In this document: piece after piece, positions 45,120 through 57,132 of the stretch
Layout of the letters: each line of letters starts with the position of its first letter
Numbering within the stretch: position 1 is the first letter of the stretch
Source of the DNA: Callorhinus ursinus
Taxonomy: Eukaryota; Chordata; Mammalia; Carnivora; Otariidae
Assembly: GCF_003265705.1 (NCBI RefSeq)
Contig: NW_020312867.1
Span: forward strand, 10,887,228-10,951,227
Direction of reading: 5' to 3'
Length of the DNA: 64,000 nt
Notes under the pieces: model-generated
Told to the model about the DNA's origin: nothing
The model's input: only the letters and a program-made list of their open reading frames with translations
The model's database searches: none
Translations under genes and position numbers: made by a program

Positions 45120-45308
45120 GAGGTGCCTGGGTGGCTCAGTGGTTAAGCGTCTGCCTTTAGCTCAGGTCATGACCCCAGGGTCCTGGGATCGAGCCCCGCA
45201 TCGGGCTCCCTGCTCCACGAGGAGCCTGCTTCTCCCTCTCCCTCTGCCTGCCACTCCCCCTGCTTGTGCTCTCTCTCTTTCTCTGTCAAATAAATAAAAT
45301 CTTTTTTA
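45120..45308 (+). mobile_element. SINEC, plus strand, head-to-head with its neighbour
   Basis: Full SINEC with body text tcctgggatcgagccccgca. The flanks (aaaaaaactggag and aaaaatttggaaa) are only weakly similar, so the TSD is poor. Its head faces the head of the SINE at 44851-45054 with about 65 bases between. Confidence 0.93.
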
Positions 45309-45329
45309 AAAATTTGGAAAATGCCTAAC

Positions 45330-45480
45330 CTTTGCAGGTGTTTTCATATCAGTTGTCTCATTTGGTCCTCCCCCGAAGCCTGAAAGGTGGGGGGATAGCA
45401 ATCATCCCTTGTTGTAGAGGAGGATGCTGACACTTCGAGAATGTGTCACAGCCAGATGACGGAATGTCTGGAACTAGAAG
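45330..45480 (-). repeat. MIR element, minus strand
   Basis: The text ttgtctcatttggtcctccc, then gtagaggaggatgctgacac and cacagccagatgacggaatg, is reverse-complement MIR, moderately decayed. Confidence 0.7.
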
Positions 45481-45484
45481 TTGG

Positions 45485-46520
45485 GTTTTCTCATTCTGTT
45501 CTCATGTGGATCCTGCTTTTCTTCTCTATGAAGGGCTGTGACGCTGTGATGCTTGGAAGACATCTGGAAAAGGGGTCTAAGTAATAGACTCACAACTTCA
45601 ACCTCCTGTGAGCCAGCATGGGAAGGGATCAGCTTTGTTTCTCTGATCAGACCCTGATGGCTGCCTCTTACCCACCAACACAGGAGACCTACCGAGACCA
45701 CAGTGGGATCTACGGGTGCCTCTAGACAGAATACTCTTTAGTAGCTTCTTGACTGTCCCCCACGAAATGGTGGGTAAACTTTGCTTCCCAGGGCCATAAG
45801 TTCCTCAAACATAGGCTTCAGTGCAACCCGAGGACAATGTGGCCACCAAGTGAGACTGACATGTCCAGACTAAAGACGGGGGAAGCAGTCCTGGCACTCT
45901 CCAGAGTGGGTGCCCAGTTCCACCACACTCCTCTGTGCGATGCTCGCATCTGCCATCCTTGCAAAATGTCCAGTTCATTCGAGCAAGAAAGCAAATCCCT
46001 GAGACGATCCACCCTGTATCATTGCCTCTAGTCACTCACTTTTCCTGCCCACCCCACTACCCACGCTCTCTGCCTTCCAGGACATTGACCATTGCCTGGA
46101 CTCTGCAAGTGAACCCACTGGTTTTAGTTAACTTTTATGGATCACCTTCTATAGGCTCAGAATAGTTGTGGTTACTTCCACTTAGATCATGTCATCATTT
46201 TGTTTTATTTCATTGTTCTTTTTGAAATTCACCTGCCTGCTGTCTCATGCCTTTAAAGAATCTTTACTTCAGAAGCGATAAGAATAACCCATTAGCGAAG
46301 TCTACTTTCTTGTGCTACCATGTGTTGGCTAGAGGAAAAGGTCATTCCTTTTTGGAGAACATGAGTGTTTTGCTATGGCATCCTGGAAAAGATTCCTCAT
46401 TCCTCTGGTTTAGCTCAGAGGGATGCTCCTAACTAGGACAATTCCAGATAACAGCATAGAAGTCTACTACCTACTTGTGGCCTTGCTTCTGGATTGTGGA
46501 ATGTCCCAGGTCGAAAATAT
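45485..46520. other. Unassigned noncoding sequence
   Basis: No gene or repeat is recognised. Overlapping short frames on both strands at 45805-46165 have no family features. Confidence 0.4.
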
Positions 46521-46527
46521 CCTCATC

Positions 46528-46724
46528 CAGGGGCGCCTGGGTGGCTCAGTCATTAAGCGTCTGCCTTCGGCTCAGGTCGTGATCCCAGGGTCCTGGGATC
46601 GAGCCCCGCATCGGGCTCCCTGCTCTGCGGGAAGCCTGCTTCTCCCTCTCCCACTCCCCCTGCTTGTGTTCCCCCTCTCGCTGTGTCTCTCTCTGTCAAA
46701 TAAATAAATAAATAATCTTAAAAA
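46528..46724 (+). mobile_element. SINEC
   Basis: Full SINEC of the younger type. A perfect 14-bp TSD, aaaatatcctcatc, lies at 46514-46527 and 46725-46738. Confidence 0.96.
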
Positions 46725-46739
46725 AAAATATCCTCATCT

Positions 46740-47075
46740 GTAAATGATGGGGGCGGAAGGAGGTGGGTAACAAGAAGGAGAAGAGAATAGCAGACTAAGG
46801 TTGATGTGAGCCTGAAATGTGAAGCAGAGAGGAAAGAGCAAGGGGAAGGGTCTATGCTATGCAGTACCCACCACATCACTTTATCCGGTGTGAGTGCTCC
46901 ATAGCTATTTGATGAATTAAATAATACTGTATAGCTATTTGGTAGTTAGTGCGGTGGCAGGGTGATGGGACTTTCGTGGATTCCTCAAATGGATCTGTCA
47001 GCCACCCGCCCATGGCTGTGGTGAGTGGAAAACTAAGTGTGAACCACAATGGGTTAAATTACTTCGGTTTATTCA
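46740..47075. other. Unassigned noncoding sequence
   Basis: L2-like or MIR-like hints occur near 46885-46925 (tgagtgctccatagctattt), but no element can be placed with confidence. Confidence 0.4.
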
Positions 47076-47079
47076 TTTA

Positions 47080-47805
47080 AAAAAATTTGTAAATAACAGA
47101 TAACTTACATATAGTAAAGTTCACAAAATTTCAATGTACCGCTCCATGATTTTTTTCACATATATACCCGTGCAACCCATCACCCAGCGCAAGACCTAGA
47201 TTATTTGCAGCATCCCTGCTGGTGCCCGATCATATCCTCCCAGTTGATGTCCTACATAGGCAACCACTACTCTAACTTTTATAGTCATCAATTAGTTTTG
47301 CCTGGACTTGAACTTCATATAAGTAGAATTGTGCAGCATGCACCCTTTTGTCTCTGGTTTCTTTTGCTAGGCATTCATCCATGTTGTTACCTATAGCAGT
47401 AGTATGGTATTTTTCACTCCCAAGTCGTAGTATGTAGTAGTATGAATATAACCCTATTTATTTATCTATTCTGTTAATGAATGCTGGGGTTGTTTCTACT
47501 TTAGGATATCACACACAATGCTGCTGTAGACATTTTTGTAGATGCCTCGGTGAAAATATGCACTCGTTTCTGTTAACACATACCTAGGAATCATAGGGTA
47601 GTTATCTTTAACTCTATAAGAAACTGTAATACAATTTTTCAGAGTGTTTGCACCGATTTTTACTCCCACCAGAAATAAATGACAATTTCGTTTGCCTCAC
47701 ATCCTTGCCATCCTTTGAATTTTTCTGACTTTATTTTAGCCATTCTACATTCTGGCACCCATGTACATTGTGGTTTTTCAATTGCATTTCTTTTTAAGAT
47801 TTTTT
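47080..47805 (-). mobile_element. L1 (old subfamily) 3' part, minus strand
   Basis: The plus strand reads as inverted L1: acttgaacttcatataagta, gctaggcattcatccatgtt, atgctggggttgtttctact, tagacatttttgtagatgcc, then cattgcattt-type text near the end. It is about 725 bases and highly decayed. Confidence 0.8.
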
Positions 47806-47809
47806 AAAA

Positions 47810-48365
47810 TGTTTCTGTTTGCTAAGTTATGACATTCAGAATTAGCATTAAAAACAGAATAACTGAATTAATGTTGTTTTTAAATTTTCACTCTCTTGGA
47901 TTCATAAAGCAGTGTTTGATGGATTGAATGAGATCATCTATTACTCAGGTTTGCAAAAATATAGCAATTAAAGTAATGGACTCCAGTAGTCATTAGCATT
48001 TCCATTACTAAGGGACCCTTTCAAAACCTTCGGTCTCCTCTTTGAATCTGGACCTTAGGAAACCTCATGGGTTTTGTTTTCCACCACTTACCATGGATAA
48101 AGATGCTCACTGCAGGGCTATTTAAAAATATATATTCTTAAAATGTTCCAAATGGCAAGAAGGATTGAAATCAGAAAGACCCAGTTGATTTCTGTTGGAA
48201 TCAATTTCCTAGGACATCTTTGATTTGAAATAATCACTTCTTTGATTTAGGAATGATCATTTATTTAATGGATGTATCTCCCGTGCAGGGGGTAAAGAAC
48301 AATCTGTGGTCTTGAACAATTATTTACTTATTTTATGAGTTTGTGTCTGGTAATTTAAATGATTT
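47810..48365. other. Unassigned sequence, possible conserved noncoding element
   Basis: The interval 47815-48010 is AT-rich, non-repetitive and contains homeobox-like text (gaattagcattaaaaacag, then actgaattaatgttg). Conservation is only inferred from texture. Confidence 0.3.
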
Positions 48366-48369
48366 AAAA

Positions 48370-48485
48370 TTCTTTCTGAGAAGGGACTGCGTTTGATACA
48401 CTAGCATACCGACCATTGTAACAACTAGGGCAGTGTCTGGCACATAGTAAGTGCTGAATAAAATATTTATTAAATTTATGAGTTA
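48370..48485 (+). repeat. L2 3' end
   Basis: The text gggcagtgtctggcacatag, then taagtgctgaataaaatatt, is the L2 terminal region. Confidence 0.8.
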
Positions 48486-48689
48486 AAACTGTTCCTTTTT
48501 ATATATAATCAGGGCCTAAAACAATGCTTTGCAAATGACAGACAACTCAGAAATGTTTGTGAAAGGAAAATAGAAAATCTGGAAAGAGAGAAAAATTGAA
48601 TGAGTCCAAGGGAAGGAAGGAAAATTAATCCTGACAAGGTTCACTTTACATAAGCAATTATTTTCCTAATATATGCTCTATACAACATA

Positions 48690-48960
48690 CATCCAGACAT
48701 CCACTTGGATGTCCCACAGACCTCTCAATTCAACATGTTCAAAAATTGAACTCATTGAATTTAACAGTCTATAACCAATCTTTAAGACCTCCCCTTTTCA
48801 TGTATCCACTTAGTTAATACTACCCCCAAGCTAGCACTGTCCCCCATGCCAGAATATTAAGAGTAATCACCCACTCCTCTCTTCCTCACCAACCTGTTCA
48901 TTCATAAGTTATTTCATTCAACAAATGTTTATTAAGAGCCTTTTATGCACTTGATTTTGT
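48690..48960 (+). repeat. L2-like fragment
   Basis: The text catccacttggatgtcccac, then ctcaattcaacatgttcaaa and ttgaactcattgaattt, is typical of an internal L2 region. It is followed by an L2-like end (ttcattcaacaaatgtttat) near 48915. Confidence 0.65.
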
Positions 48961-50980
48961 TCTTGGTATTGATGACATGTCTTTTGGACCACCTTTTCCT
49001 GAGAAGTACTTCGCTTATTCAAAAACCCAACTGCTATCATCTTGATTCCCTAGGCAACAACCTATCATTTGAGACACGTTCCAGACTTGGGAACAAAGAC
49101 TGGAAGCTTCATTGCATGGCTGAATTTTCCATTTATAGAGAATGAGTCAAGAATGACTCATCTGATAACCATTTCTATGGAATTGCCATGTCTAGCTGAG
49201 AGAAATATCTCCATTCACAAAATTCTTCCTTCCTCTTTCTTACTGCTATAGTAGGCACATCACACATTTAATCAGATTTCTCAATTGTGTGAGGACTCAA
49301 TGGCAGTTAGAGTTTGGTGTGGATCAAGAGGATTTGTGATGGTTGGTAGAAGAAGGTGGTTCATATATGTGCATGAAGTCAGGGACTACACTGATCCAGC
49401 AGGAGTGTGGGAGAATGTACCTCAGACCCAGAAATCTCACATGCTGGTAAGTCAATGTCAAACTCTAGACAGTGGGAGCAGTTGTTATGGGTAGGCAAAA
49501 TACAGGCACTCCCTGCATTAGAAATACCTGACTTTCCAAAGACTTGCACGTGCAAAATTCAAGTTTGATATAACTCCCCTTCTCTCGGACCATTCTGAAA
49601 TCCCCTCCAAACTCTCTCCTCACCTTTTCCTCCAGCTCAGGCAGCAGTGAAGAAGGAAGCTAATATAAAGACCTGCCTGGCCTGATTATTTATTTCTAAA
49701 TATTCCTTCTTCTGTTGCTTTCTCCCCCTTCATTATCAACTAATTATACAGCAAATGATACATTTATTATTTGTAAATTCATCTCTAAACGTTCCCTCCT
49801 CTTCCTTGTTGTCTTCTCCCCCACGCCCCCACCTCTTCTCTCATCCATTCTCTGTGGCCTAAGTGCAAGCAAAAACAAACTTAATCAAGGTTGAGATGAA
49901 TAATGCTTGGGATACACTTCAGGAAAAATGGAAATGTTTAATGCTATCTACTGGTGTCCAGAGACTATTAAATTCTTTATCAACCCTCTTTTCCTCCTCT
50001 AATCAGTTTTCTCGTTATCACCCACCAACAGTCAAGGAAAAAAAAAAAAACAAGCCTTGCTCATAGTCAGTGTTAGCATTTGGTGCTCTATTTATGAATT
50101 TTGAAGGAATATAGCTTCATATTTTTATTGTGGATGTACAGCATTTCAGCCACATTGAGTGATATAGGCTTTTATGGGGACACAACTACCATTAAGAGTA
50201 TTACTACTAAGAAAAATTCCAGTGGGAGTTTCCAACCACTGAACCTGACATATCCTTTTGAAATCCAGTCCACAAATTGGGACCTCTAGATCTGGATGCG
50301 TCTTGTTTACTGGGAGTGTCTTTCTGTTTTCTTGTTTACAAGGCTGTGTAGTTTTCATGCAGGTTTTGGGAGAGCAGGTATTGATACTTTTCATACATAG
50401 CAAGTCTATACAAGCATTTCACCTGCGTGTGTGTGCACACGTGTGTGCCCGCGTGCGTGCACACATGTAAGAGGGAGTGAGAGGGCTGAGAGAGACGGCT
50501 ACTTTCCGTACTTCTGAATGGGTATGTGGGAGACATCCTCCAATCTGGTCCAGCAGAGCCCAACAGGCAGAGGAGTGGGGGGGGAGCTCCTTCCATCCTA
50601 ACATTCCAAATAGCATACAAAGCCATTATGAGAACCAAGGAGAAATGCCTCAGGGAGAGAGTTGGGTAACAGCGGGCTCCACGCAACTTCCAGTTGTACC
50701 CATTTCCCAGATTCTCACACCCAAGGCTATGTGACCATTTCAGGACATGGCTGCCCAGCCTCTGAACCAGGGAATGTTGGAAATTGTAGCCCGTGTATCT
50801 CTCATGACCTTCTGGACCAAAGTTTCTATGCTTCTAATTCAATCAACTCCTTGTGATCACTCACTTACCTTAATTTTTTCCTAATTTACAGCCAAATCAC
50901 AGCATTTACTTGTAAGAAGTGTCTTTCTGTAATTGTATCTAGCTCTTCCTGTCTTCCCTCCTTTCTTTTCCACCTTTAGT
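48961..50980. other. Unassigned noncoding sequence
   Basis: No gene is recognised. It includes an imperfect GT/CG alternating tract at 50425-50466 that could form Z-DNA, and G runs near 50577. Minus-strand frames of 85 and 116 codons at 50146-50686 overlap it and show no family features. Confidence 0.4.
50425..50466. repeat. Alternating purine-pyrimidine (GT/CG) tract
   Basis: About 40 bases of alternating GT, GC and CA steps, with CpG steps near 50450. It is Z-DNA-prone by composition. Confidence 0.75.
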
Positions 50981-50984
50981 AGGA

Positions 50985-51160
50985 CTCTTAAGCACTAGGT
51001 AGACACTGTATTATCTTTATTTATAGATGAGGAAATCAAAGCTTATAGAGTTTAAGTAACTGGCCTATAGTCTCATGGGCAGTAAATACTGGAGAAAGAT
51101 TTGAATCCAATCCTCCAATTCCAGAACCTGAATTCTTAATCATCGTGCTATACAACCTCT
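50985..51160 (-). repeat. MIR element, minus strand
   Basis: The text cactaggtagacactgtatt, then tttatagatgaggaaatcaa, gagtttaagtaactggccta and gatttgaatccaatcctcca, is reverse-complement MIR. Confidence 0.82.
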
Positions 51161-51164
51161 CCAA

Positions 51165-53980
51165 CAGGAAAGAGAACAGTATAACAATAGCATGTGTCTC
51201 ATGGGGACAATGAGAGGATTCAATGAAGTAATTTAGGTTTAGTGTTTGGCCCGTGGGAAGATGTAACAAATGTTAGTGATGAGAATGATAATGCAGATGA
51301 CGATGCTGATGGTCCTGAAAAAGGAGGATGAGGAGGAGAAGGAAGAAAGAGGAAAAGGAACATCAAAAGTTTTACTCATTTGCCTCCTTTAGAAATGATT
51401 CCAACTGCTTATTGTGCAGGGTGGGTGGTTGTCATGCTGGGAGGGAGCAGACTTAGGAGGTGGTCGGAGAAGATGCTATAATTTGGAGAAAAGGCTTTGC
51501 TTCTGTGCAGTTTGAGGAAGGGTTTACGTTTCAAGCTGGAAATGTCACATTGCTCACCTCCTTTCTCCCAGCAGACGCCCCAAGGGCTAAAGAGTTCCCT
51601 AATACTCCATGAGTGAGACCAATCTTGGATGCATTCCTTCACCCTGGAAATCCAGTGAGACCTTGATTTCAGGGGATGGTGAGATGTGAGAGTGAAGGGG
51701 GTTGGAAGGGACTGGGGCCAGGGCTTGGACATTGATAACAGATCTTCTCCTAATCCAGACTCTAGTTTCAGACAGTTCTAAGGCCAATTTGTTATGTTCT
51801 AAACACCACACTGTTAATCCCAAACATTAGGGCATGCAAGTGGCCTGTCCATGGAAAGAACAGGGCTAGAGGTTAGGGAAGGAACAACCAGTCAGTCCAG
51901 CCATCAGGGGATATCTAATCAAAGTGCTCAGCTCTGCATTGGGGGTGAGGTTTTTGGATATTAATTACCAGAGGCCTCCTAAAGCTATTTTGGAGAATTC
52001 AAATCTAAGCCAAAAGCAAAGATCAGCATGCTTATGTGTGCCTGTGATGGCTGGGGAGAAAGGCGACCACAAGAACAGAAGAGAGGACCAGAAATGGAGA
52101 CCTATGTATGGGCACAACCTTTAATACCAGAAATTCTGACTCAGAAGTAGGCTTGATCTAATCATGTCTGGCCTGAACGGGCAGATTACCAACTCTGCCT
52201 TAATTAACAGGCAGATACTCATAAGGGGTAAGCAAAACCCAGGCAGAAGTAGAAGCAAAAAGAGATATTTTCCTCCTGTGCAAGACATACCTCTTGGCAC
52301 TTTCAATTCCTCATCTATAAAATCTGTAAATCTATAAAATGGAGATTTTATTTACTAAGAACTTATCTCCCTAAAACTTGGCACAGTTTGACATTGCTTA
52401 GTAATGTGTTCCCTCCACTCTGCCCGCTGTAATTGTTCTGATCCCAGCTAGAATGGCTGCAAGTACCCAGTACTGTGGACACCCTACTACCTGCTCACAT
52501 TTTCTGCCCAGTCTTCCTCCTACCCTACCAGGTCATGGCCCTATAGGAGCTCGGAGGAGGAAGAGATTTGTGTAGGATGGATGTGTCTTCTTGGTCTCCT
52601 TTGAAGGGGTTGCACTTCAGCTGGGTCTTGAAGCATAGATAAGTTTAAGGCAAGTACGAATTCTACAAGAGGTTATTCCTAATTTTGGCAATGGTAAGAA
52701 AGAACATAGTTAATGTGATGGTAAGCTCAAGGAGAAGGAGAATCCATCTATGGTTCTAGAGTGAGAAATCAAAGTATGGAGGGAAAGTTTTCATTCAACC
52801 CTGAAAGCCATGCTGTAGACTATCCCCATATAACTAGTAGGGAAATAAGCTAAAGGCCATTCAGCTAGCTCAACAGGAAATAGCACATCTGGGACCTAAT
52901 TGGGACCCTCTCAAGGCAGAGCCTGTGATGACCGCAAGCCTCCCATGTGCCAAATCCTTGATTTACTTGGAGCCATACAGGCAAGCTTCCCCAAGCACAT
53001 TCAGGGGTGTTGGATCTACTAGTTAGGAAGTACAAGGGAAAACATCATCTTTTACCTTCAACATGTCTTGTATTGCTTGCATTTTACAATGGTATACATT
53101 TTATTTTACTTAATTTAAGGAAGAAATGTGTACGTGAAGCAGAGAGCATGAGCTGGCCAGACTTCAGGTTGGTTTGTGTTGGCATCCAGGCCCCCATCTG
53201 GCCCTGGAATGTTTCCATGGGTGGGTAAGGATTTGGTGTAGTGTGAGAATCCCCAATTGGGGCCAGTGGAGCCCCGTACAGGGCTTGGGCTGCACTGTCA
53301 AGGAAGGGTGGGGGCTCAGCCTACCAAGTATCTGGCTTTTCCAAAGGGGGGCAGGTTTGGTGGCGGTTGAGATGGGCAGCGTTTTATTTCACAAGAAATG
53401 GGCAGCACCTGAAAATAGCCACCACACAACTAAAGATCAGGGACAACCAAGGTCTAATCCATGCCAGTAGATAGCTCACGTGCTGCCAGGACAAGTGGGG
53501 CCGGGGGGGTTGGTGGTGGTGGTGGTGTGGAAAGTGAAGGGAAAGAGGAAATGCCCAAGATCTCTTCTGGGAAGTTTCCAAGCCAGGGATTCAAAGCCAA
53601 GCAATGGCCTGAGGGACAAAGTTCAGGTTCAATTCTTTCAGTCATGGGACATAGACGGTCACTTACTTGTCTGATACTCAGATCCACATTTTCAGATGGG
53701 AAGCTGTTGAGAGGATCAAAGTAAAAAAAAAACTTTGTTTACATGCTTAGGTCTTATTATTGTCAATAGATAGAGCACAGCCCCATTTCTAGGCCCAGCC
53801 TGTTTTCTCACTGACCATAGGAATAGGCATGCATGGGCTCTATAAAGGCTTAAAGATTCATTACTTTAACTCATATTGTTACAAAGGCTTTATTTCACAG
53901 GAAACTGCTGTCCTTTATCTGGGAAACCAGGTATCTTGATGCAGAAGACGCTTAAAACAAGAGCTAAGGGGTGACATCAC
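51165..53980. other. Unassigned sequence with weak MIR traces
   Basis: No gene is recognised. Traces of MIR occur near 52800-52960 (minus strand, cccatataactagtagggaa) and 53620-53715 (plus strand, cacattttcagatgggaagc). A GA-rich tract lies at 51315-51360 and a (GGT)n run at 53513-53527. Frames at 51409-51823 and 53384-53724 overlap on both strands and show no domain. Confidence 0.45.
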
Positions 53981-53989
53981 AGACAAAGA

Positions 53990-55748
53990 TCAGGAACACA
54001 ACAAGGATAGAAGCTTTCACCACTGCTATTCAACATTGTACTGGGTGCTAACCAGAGCAATTAGGCAAGCAAAATAAGTAAGAGGCACTCATATTGGAAA
54101 AGAAGAAACAAACTATCTTTATTTTCAGATGACATGATCCCACCCGAAAGAACCTACAAAATGGCTATCAGACGTGATACATTTAGCGAAGTTGCAGATG
54201 CAAGATCAACACATAAAAATCATTTGTGTTTCGGGCGCCTGGGTGGTTCAGTTGGCTAAGTGACTGCCTTCGGCTCAGGTCATGATCCCGGAGTCCCGGG
54301 ATTGAGTCCCGCATCGGGCCCCTTGCCCGGCGGGGAGTCTGCTTCTCCCTCTGACCCTACCCCGTCTTGTGCTTTCTCTCTCACTCTCTCTCTCAAATAA
54401 AATAAAATAAAATAAAATAAAATAAAATAAAATCTTTAAAAAATAAAAATAAATCATTTGTGTTTCAATACAACAAGAATGAACAACTCAAAAAGGAAAT
54501 GTAAAAAAGTGATTCCACTTACAACAGCATCCTAAACAAACAAACAAAAAATACCTAAGAATAAATTTAACTGAGGAGGTGAATGACATATATGCTGAAA
54601 ACAATAAAACGTTGCTGAAAGAAATTAAAGAAGATTTAAATATATGGAAAACATCTTGCTTACATGGAGTAGAAGAGTTCATATTGTTAAGATGTCAGTA
54701 TTCCCCCAAAGATATCTATAGATTCGTTGCATTCCCAATTCAAACCTCAATGGCCTTTTTTTGAAGAAACGGAAGAGCCAAATGTTAAATTAATATGGAA
54801 TTGCAGGGGGCTCCAAATAATCAAAACAATCTTGAAATGGAAGACCTTACATTTCCAGAATTCAAAATCTACTATAAAACTATAGTAATTAAAAAAAAAA
54901 CACAATGTGGTACTGGCATAAGGATAAACACATAGACCAATGGAATAGGATAGAGAACTCAGAAATCAACACTCACATATATGGTCAACAAATTTTCAAT
55001 AAGGGTGCCAAGACAATCCATGGGAAATGGACAGTCTTTTCAACAAACCTGCTGGGAAAACTGGATATCCACAAACAGAAGAATGAAGTTGGACCTTTAC
55101 CTTACACCATATACAAAAATCAACTCAAAATGGATCAAAGACCTAAACATAAGGGCTAAAACTATAAAATTGCTAGAAGAAAATAGAGGTGTAAATCTTC
55201 ATGACCTTGGATTTGGCAATGGATTCTTAGATATGACACCAAAACCATAAGCAACAACAACAAATAGATAAATCAAACTTCTATTGAAATTACAGACACC
55301 TAAGGACATTATCAGAAAAGTGAAAAGACAACCTACAGATGGGATAATATATTTGCAAATTATATACCTGATAACAGTCTAGTATCCAAAATATATAAAA
55401 AATTCTCACAAGAGACAAACAACCCAACTTAAAAATGGGCCAAATAGACATTTTTCCCAAGCAAGATAAACAAATGGCCAACAAGCACGTGAAAAGATCC
55501 TCAACATCATTAATTAGAAAAACGTAAATTAAAACCACAATGTGGTACCTACCACTTCATACCCACTTGGATGGCTATAATAAAAAAAAAAAAACAAAAA
55601 CAGAAAAGTGTTGGCGATGGCTTGGAGAAATTGAAAGCCTTGTACATTGCTGGTGAGAATGAAAAATAGTTTAGTCACTTACAGTTTGGCAGTTCCTCAA
55701 AAGGTTAAACATAAAATTACCTTATGACCCCATAATTTCACTCTTAGG
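53990..55748 (+). mobile_element. L1 (L1MA-like) ORF2 3' half, interrupted
   Basis: An ordered L1 ORF2 sequence: gatcaggaacacaacaagga, atgacatgatccca, gaataaatttaactgaggag, gtggtactggcataaggata, tatggtcaacaaattttcaa, tgacaccaaaaccataagca, and finally ttcactcttagg before the LDHB copy. All frames are broken. It is interrupted by a SINE at 54233-54450 and by the LDHB retrocopy, and resumes at 57132. Confidence 0.93.
54233..54450 (+). mobile_element. SINEC inserted in the L1
   Basis: Full SINEC whose tail is an expanded (AAAAT)n, about nine units. A perfect 16-bp TSD, aaatcatttgtgtttc, lies at 54217-54232 and 54451-54466. Confidence 0.97.

Positions 55749-55820
<72 letters not shown>
55749..55820. 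repeat. (CT)n-(TA)n compound microsatellite
   Basis: About 40 bases of CT units followed by about 30 bases of TA units. It lies between the L1 text and the start of the LDHB copy, at the 5' junction of the retrocopy. Confidence 0.97.
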
Positions 55821-55825
<5 letters not shown>

Positions 55826-57132
55826 GAGCAGATCCTGCGCCCAAGGAGACTCACACAGCTGACATTTATGTTCTTTGCACCACTCTTACAGCTGTCTCTG
55901 TCCCGGGCACAATGGCAACTCTTAAGGAAAAACTGATTGCACCAGCTGCAGAAGAAGAGGCAACCATCCCAAACAATAAGATCACTGTAGTGGGCACTGG
56001 ACAAGTTGGTATGGTATGTGCCATCAGCATTCTAGGAAAGTCTCTGGCTGATGAACTTGCCCTTGTGGATGTTTTGGAAATAAACTCAAAGGCAAAATGA
56101 TGGATCTGCAACACGGGACCTTATTTCTTCAGACACCTAAAATTGTGGCAGATAAAGATTACCCCGATTGCCAATTCTAAGATTATAGGGGAACTAGAGG
56201 AGTCCGCCAGCAGGAGGAAGACAGCCATCTCATTCTGGTGCAGAGGAATGTTAATGTCTTCAAATTCATTATTCCTCAGATAGTCGAGTACAGTCCTGAT
56301 TGTATCATAATTGTTGTTTCCAACCCAGTGGATATTTCTCACATATGCTACCTGGAAACTATGTGGACTACCCAAGCACCGTGTGGTTGGAAGTGGGCGT
56401 AATCTGGATTCTGCTAGATTTCACTGTCTTATGTCTGAAAAACTTGGCATTCATCCCAGCAGCTGCCATGGATGGATTTTGGGAGAACATGGTGACTCAA
56501 GTGTGATTATATGGAGTGGAGTGAATGTGGCAGGCGTTTCTCTCAGGAACTGAATCCAGAAATGGGAACAGGCAATGACAGTGAAAATTGGAAGGAAGTG
56601 CAGAAGATTGTGGTTGGAAGTGGCTATGATGTCATGAAGCTAAAAGGATGTATCAGCTGGTCTGTTGGATTAAGTGTGGCTGATCTCATTGAATCCATGT
56701 TGGGAAATCTATCCAGGATTCATCCACTGTCACTGATGGTGAAGGGAATATACAGCATGGAGAATGAAGTCTTCCTGAGCCTTCCATGTTTCCTGAAGGC
56801 TCAGGGATTAATCAGTGTGATCAACCAGAAGCTGAAGGATGATGAGGTTGCTCAGCTCCAGAAAAGTCCACCTACCTTGTGGGACACCCAGAAAGACCTA
56901 AAGGACCTGTGACTTCGGGTTTCTAGGTTGTAGACATTTAAACACTACAATGTGGTTAACAGTGACCCTTTGGTTTTCATCCACGTACATGGATCACAGT
57001 TTGCTTTTATCTTCCTACGTACGTGAATCTGGACTCACAGACTTGAAGCCCACGCTTGGTTTAATGCTTGCAACAGGAGCCCTTGAACAGATAAATATTA
57101 ACTATCATAGTATGCTTCTAAAAAAAAAAAAT
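55826..57132 (+). pseudogene. LDHB: Processed pseudogene of lactate dehydrogenase B, intronless
   Basis: The parent enzyme is the B (heart-type) subunit of cytosolic L-lactate dehydrogenase, which interconverts lactate and pyruvate with NAD. The copy starts at ATG 55912; the first codons read [11 protein letters not shown], the B-type start. The nucleotide-binding motif GTGQVG and the catalytic-loop motif GEHGDSS (about 56490) survive. The natural C-terminal end DLKDL is followed by a stop at 56910-56912, then an LDHB-like 3' UTR and an A-run at 57120-57131. There are no introns, so it came from mRNA. A one-base loss near 56079 shifts the frame and gives a stop at 56098-56100. An original-frame stop lies at 56178-56180, the region after it has indels, and another one-base loss occurs near 56540. 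The 5' edge before about 55880 is unclear. No promoter is evident, so it is unlikely to make a working enzyme. Confidence 0.96.

Noticed and set aside
55912..56912. A functional LDHB gene
   Set aside because: No introns, frameshifts near 56079 and 56540, a stop in the original frame at 56178-56180, and insertion inside an L1.
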